NCBI GenBank assembly: GCA_016931085.1
Contig: JAFGFO010000427.1
Span: 1 to 6,272, forward strand
Direction: 5' to 3'
Source: Thermoflexales bacterium
Lineage (GTDB): Bacteria; Chloroflexota; Anaerolineae; Fen-1058
DNA: 6,272 nt
Shown: piece by piece, positions 5,231 through 6,272 of the stretch
How positions within the stretch are numbered: the first letter of the stretch is position 1
Layout of the letters: each line of letters begins with the position of its first letter
Program-made: the position numbers and the translations under genes
Notes under the pieces: model-generated
The model's input: only the letters and a program-made list of their open reading frames with translations
Told to the model about the DNA's origin: nothing
Databases searched by the model: none

Positions 5231-5734
5231 TCAGAACTTGACAAACTTGTCGTGCTTGGCGCCGCACACCGGGCACACGTCGGGCGCCTCGCCTTCCACG
5301 GTAAAGCCACACAGGCTGCAGACCCAGATGTCCGGGATGTTGGCATCGCTGCCGGCGTCGACGGACTGCTTGGCCTGGCCGTACATCTCGGCGTGAACCT
5401 TTTCAGCCTCCAACGCCCAGGCCATCATGCGCAATGCCCTTTTCTCGCCCTGTGCCTCGGCCACGGCGATATAAGCCGGGTACATCTGTTCCACTTCGAA
5501 GGTCTCGCCGGCGATGCCGGCCGCCAGGTTCTCGCTCGTCGTCTGGATGCCGTTCAGCGTCCGCAGGTGATTGGAGGCGTGGATTTGCTCGGCGTAGGCG
5601 GCCGCCCGGAACAGGCGCGCCACGTTGGGGAAGCCGTCTTTTTCAGCCCGCTGGGCAAAGTTGAGATATTTCATGTTCGCCTGGCTCTCGCCGGCGAACG
5701 CCTCGTGCAGATTCGTCTCGGTCATCTTGTTCAT
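5231..5734 (-). CDS. rbr: Rubrerythrin (diiron peroxidase with C-terminal rubredoxin-like domain)
   Basis: Cytoplasmic non-haem iron protein that reduces hydrogen peroxide with electrons from rubredoxin or NAD(P)H-linked partners in anaerobes. The product is 167 residues. The ferritin-like four-helix domain (about 5-125) carries the expected ligands: Glu16 (GESQAN), Glu49 and His52 (AEQIH), Glu77 and Glu80 (GETFE), Glu111 and His114 (EKVH). The C-terminal rubredoxin-like domain has Cys139/Cys142 (WVCSLCG) and Cys154/Cys157 (DVCPVCG) for one iron. Both sites are complete, so it should be functional. ATG at 5734 is preferred because GGGAG stands 7 bases upstream. The ATG at 5725 (Met4) is possible, because GAACAAGATG there is shared with the orf424 start. 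It sits between metF and hdrCB, which suggests protection of oxygen-labile clusters of the pathway. Confidence 0.93.
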   Translation of the reverse strand: MNKMTETNLHEAFAGESQANMKYLNFAQRAEKDGFPNVARLFRAAAYAEQIHASNHLRTLNGIQTTSENLAAGIAGETFEVEQMYPAYIAVAEAQGEKRALRMMAWALEAEKVHAEMYGQAKQSVDAGSDANIPDIWVCSLCGFTVEGEAPDVCPVCGAKHDKFVKF

Positions 5735-5742
5735 TCTTCTTC

Positions 5743-5777
5743 TCCCTACTTCCTACGCCCTACTCCTTACTCCCTAC
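5743..5777 (-). repeat. Five-unit purine heptad array (GTAGGGA type) between metF and rubrerythrin
   Basis: Read on the minus strand from 5777, the units are GTAGGGA, GTAAGGA, GTAGGGC, GTAGGAA and GTAGGGA, followed by GAAGAAGA and the ATG of rubrerythrin. The metF TAG stop (5776-5774) lies inside the first unit, as the panB stop does in the other array. The last unit supplies the GGGAG ribosome-binding site. Both arrays have five units and lie on the same strand at gene junctions. Confidence 0.9.
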
Positions 5778-6272
5778 TCCCCACCATCCACGACCGGCCT
5801 CGGCAGCAAGCCGGCCTTTTCGACGATAGGCTTGACCGCCTCTTCCCACTCGACGGCCATGATGTGCACGCCGGCCACGCCGGGGATCTCGCGCATTTGC
5901 TGGATCAGCTCCACGCACAACTCGATGCCGGCCGCCCGCCAGGCTTTGCTCCTTTCTTTCTTGTCCTCGATCCCGGAGCCCGCGGCCTCCATGCGCTCGA
6001 CGACCTCGTCAGGCACGTCCATGCCGGGCACCTGGTCGCGCATGTACTTGGCCATGCCGGGACTCTTGACCGGGCCGACGCCGGCCAGGATGTATATCTT
6101 GTCCAGCAGGCCCATGTCACCGCAGCGCCGCATATACTCGCGGAAACGCGGCACGTTATAGATCAATTGAGTCTGGATAAAGTCAGCCCCAGCCTTGATC
6201 TTTTTGCCCAGCCGGTAGGGGCGAAAGTCGAAGGGGTCGCCAAAGGGGTTGGCGGCCGCGCCCAGGAAAAAG
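5774..6272 (-). CDS. metF: 5,10-methylenetetrahydrofolate reductase, C-terminal part (5' end outside window)
   Basis: MetF reduces 5,10-methylene-THF to 5-methyl-THF. In Wood-Ljungdahl organisms this feeds the methyl branch, elsewhere methionine synthesis. The frame is open to the right edge, so about 165 C-terminal residues of a protein usually near 300 are seen. Recognisable features: GAAANPF near the edge, the KKIKAGADFIQTQ segment (the family's folate/FAD barrel motif), YILAGVGPVKS (the next barrel strand and loop), a VPDEVVERMEAAG helix, and the C-terminal GVHIMAVEWEEAVKPIVEKAGLLPRP, which in my memory is typical of the short bacterial/acetogen-type MetF rather than the long eukaryotic form. 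The apparent TTG start at 6166 is internal. The stop falls inside the heptad array preceding rubrerythrin. Whether a zinc partner MetV or Hdr/MvhD subunits lie upstream cannot be seen. Confidence 0.93.
   Translation of the reverse strand, partial: FFLGAAANPFGDPFDFRPYRLGKKIKAGADFIQTQLIYNVPRFREYMRRCGDMGLLDKIYILAGVGPVKSPGMAKYMRDQVPGMDVPDEVVERMEAAGSGIEDKKERSKAWRAAGIELCVELIQQMREIPGVAGVHIMAVEWEEAVKPIVEKAGLLPRPVVDGGE

Noticed and set aside
5098..5346. Short minus-strand frames crossing the rubrerythrin-hdrCB spacer
   Set aside because: They overlap the rubrerythrin coding end in another frame, run through the decamer repeats, and show no family motif or ribosome-binding site.

Overview
The window is a stretch of high-GC bacterial DNA dominated by one leftward (minus-strand) gene train: metF (5' part lies beyond the right edge), rubrerythrin, an HdrC-HdrB fusion, panB, an unrecognised 424-residue protein (here orf424) and cooC. 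A rightward gene, the C-terminal part of a SpoIIE/RsbU-type PP2C serine phosphatase, enters from the left edge and converges on cooC. The host is most likely an anaerobe using folate-linked one-carbon metabolism of the Wood-Ljungdahl type. The style of the phosphatase, of MetF and of orf424 suggests Chloroflexota (Anaerolineae-like), but this is an impression from family resemblance and no marker gene is present to prove it.

Layout from left to right: phosphatase fragment (1-399, +); a 148-bp convergent spacer carrying an inverted array of ACGAAT/ATTCGT units (400-547); cooC (548-1309, -); a 7-bp gap; orf424 (1317-2591, -); a 35-bp spacer made almost wholly of a purine-rich heptad array; panB (2627-3481, -); a 161-bp spacer with nested hairpins; hdrCB (3643-5046, -, GTG start); a 184-bp spacer with three GATTCG decamers; rubrerythrin (5231-5734, -); a 39-bp spacer carrying a second heptad array; and metF (5774 to the edge, -). 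No gene-free stretch exceeds 184 bp. I see no tRNA, rRNA, insertion sequence or CRISPR array.

How the genes may work together: MetF reduces methylene-THF to methyl-THF. HdrCB is the kind of iron-sulfur/heterodisulfide-reductase-like module that, in some acetogens, is coupled to MetF. CooC is a nickel-insertion ATPase for CO dehydrogenase/acetyl-CoA synthase. PanB consumes methylene-THF for pantothenate, and hence CoA, synthesis. Rubrerythrin detoxifies peroxide and would protect oxygen-sensitive clusters. orf424, translationally coupled to cooC, is the main unknown. The most striking non-coding observation is that two separate gene junctions are built the same way: five tandem GTAGGGA-like heptads begin on the stop codon of one gene and lead into the ribosome-binding region of the next.
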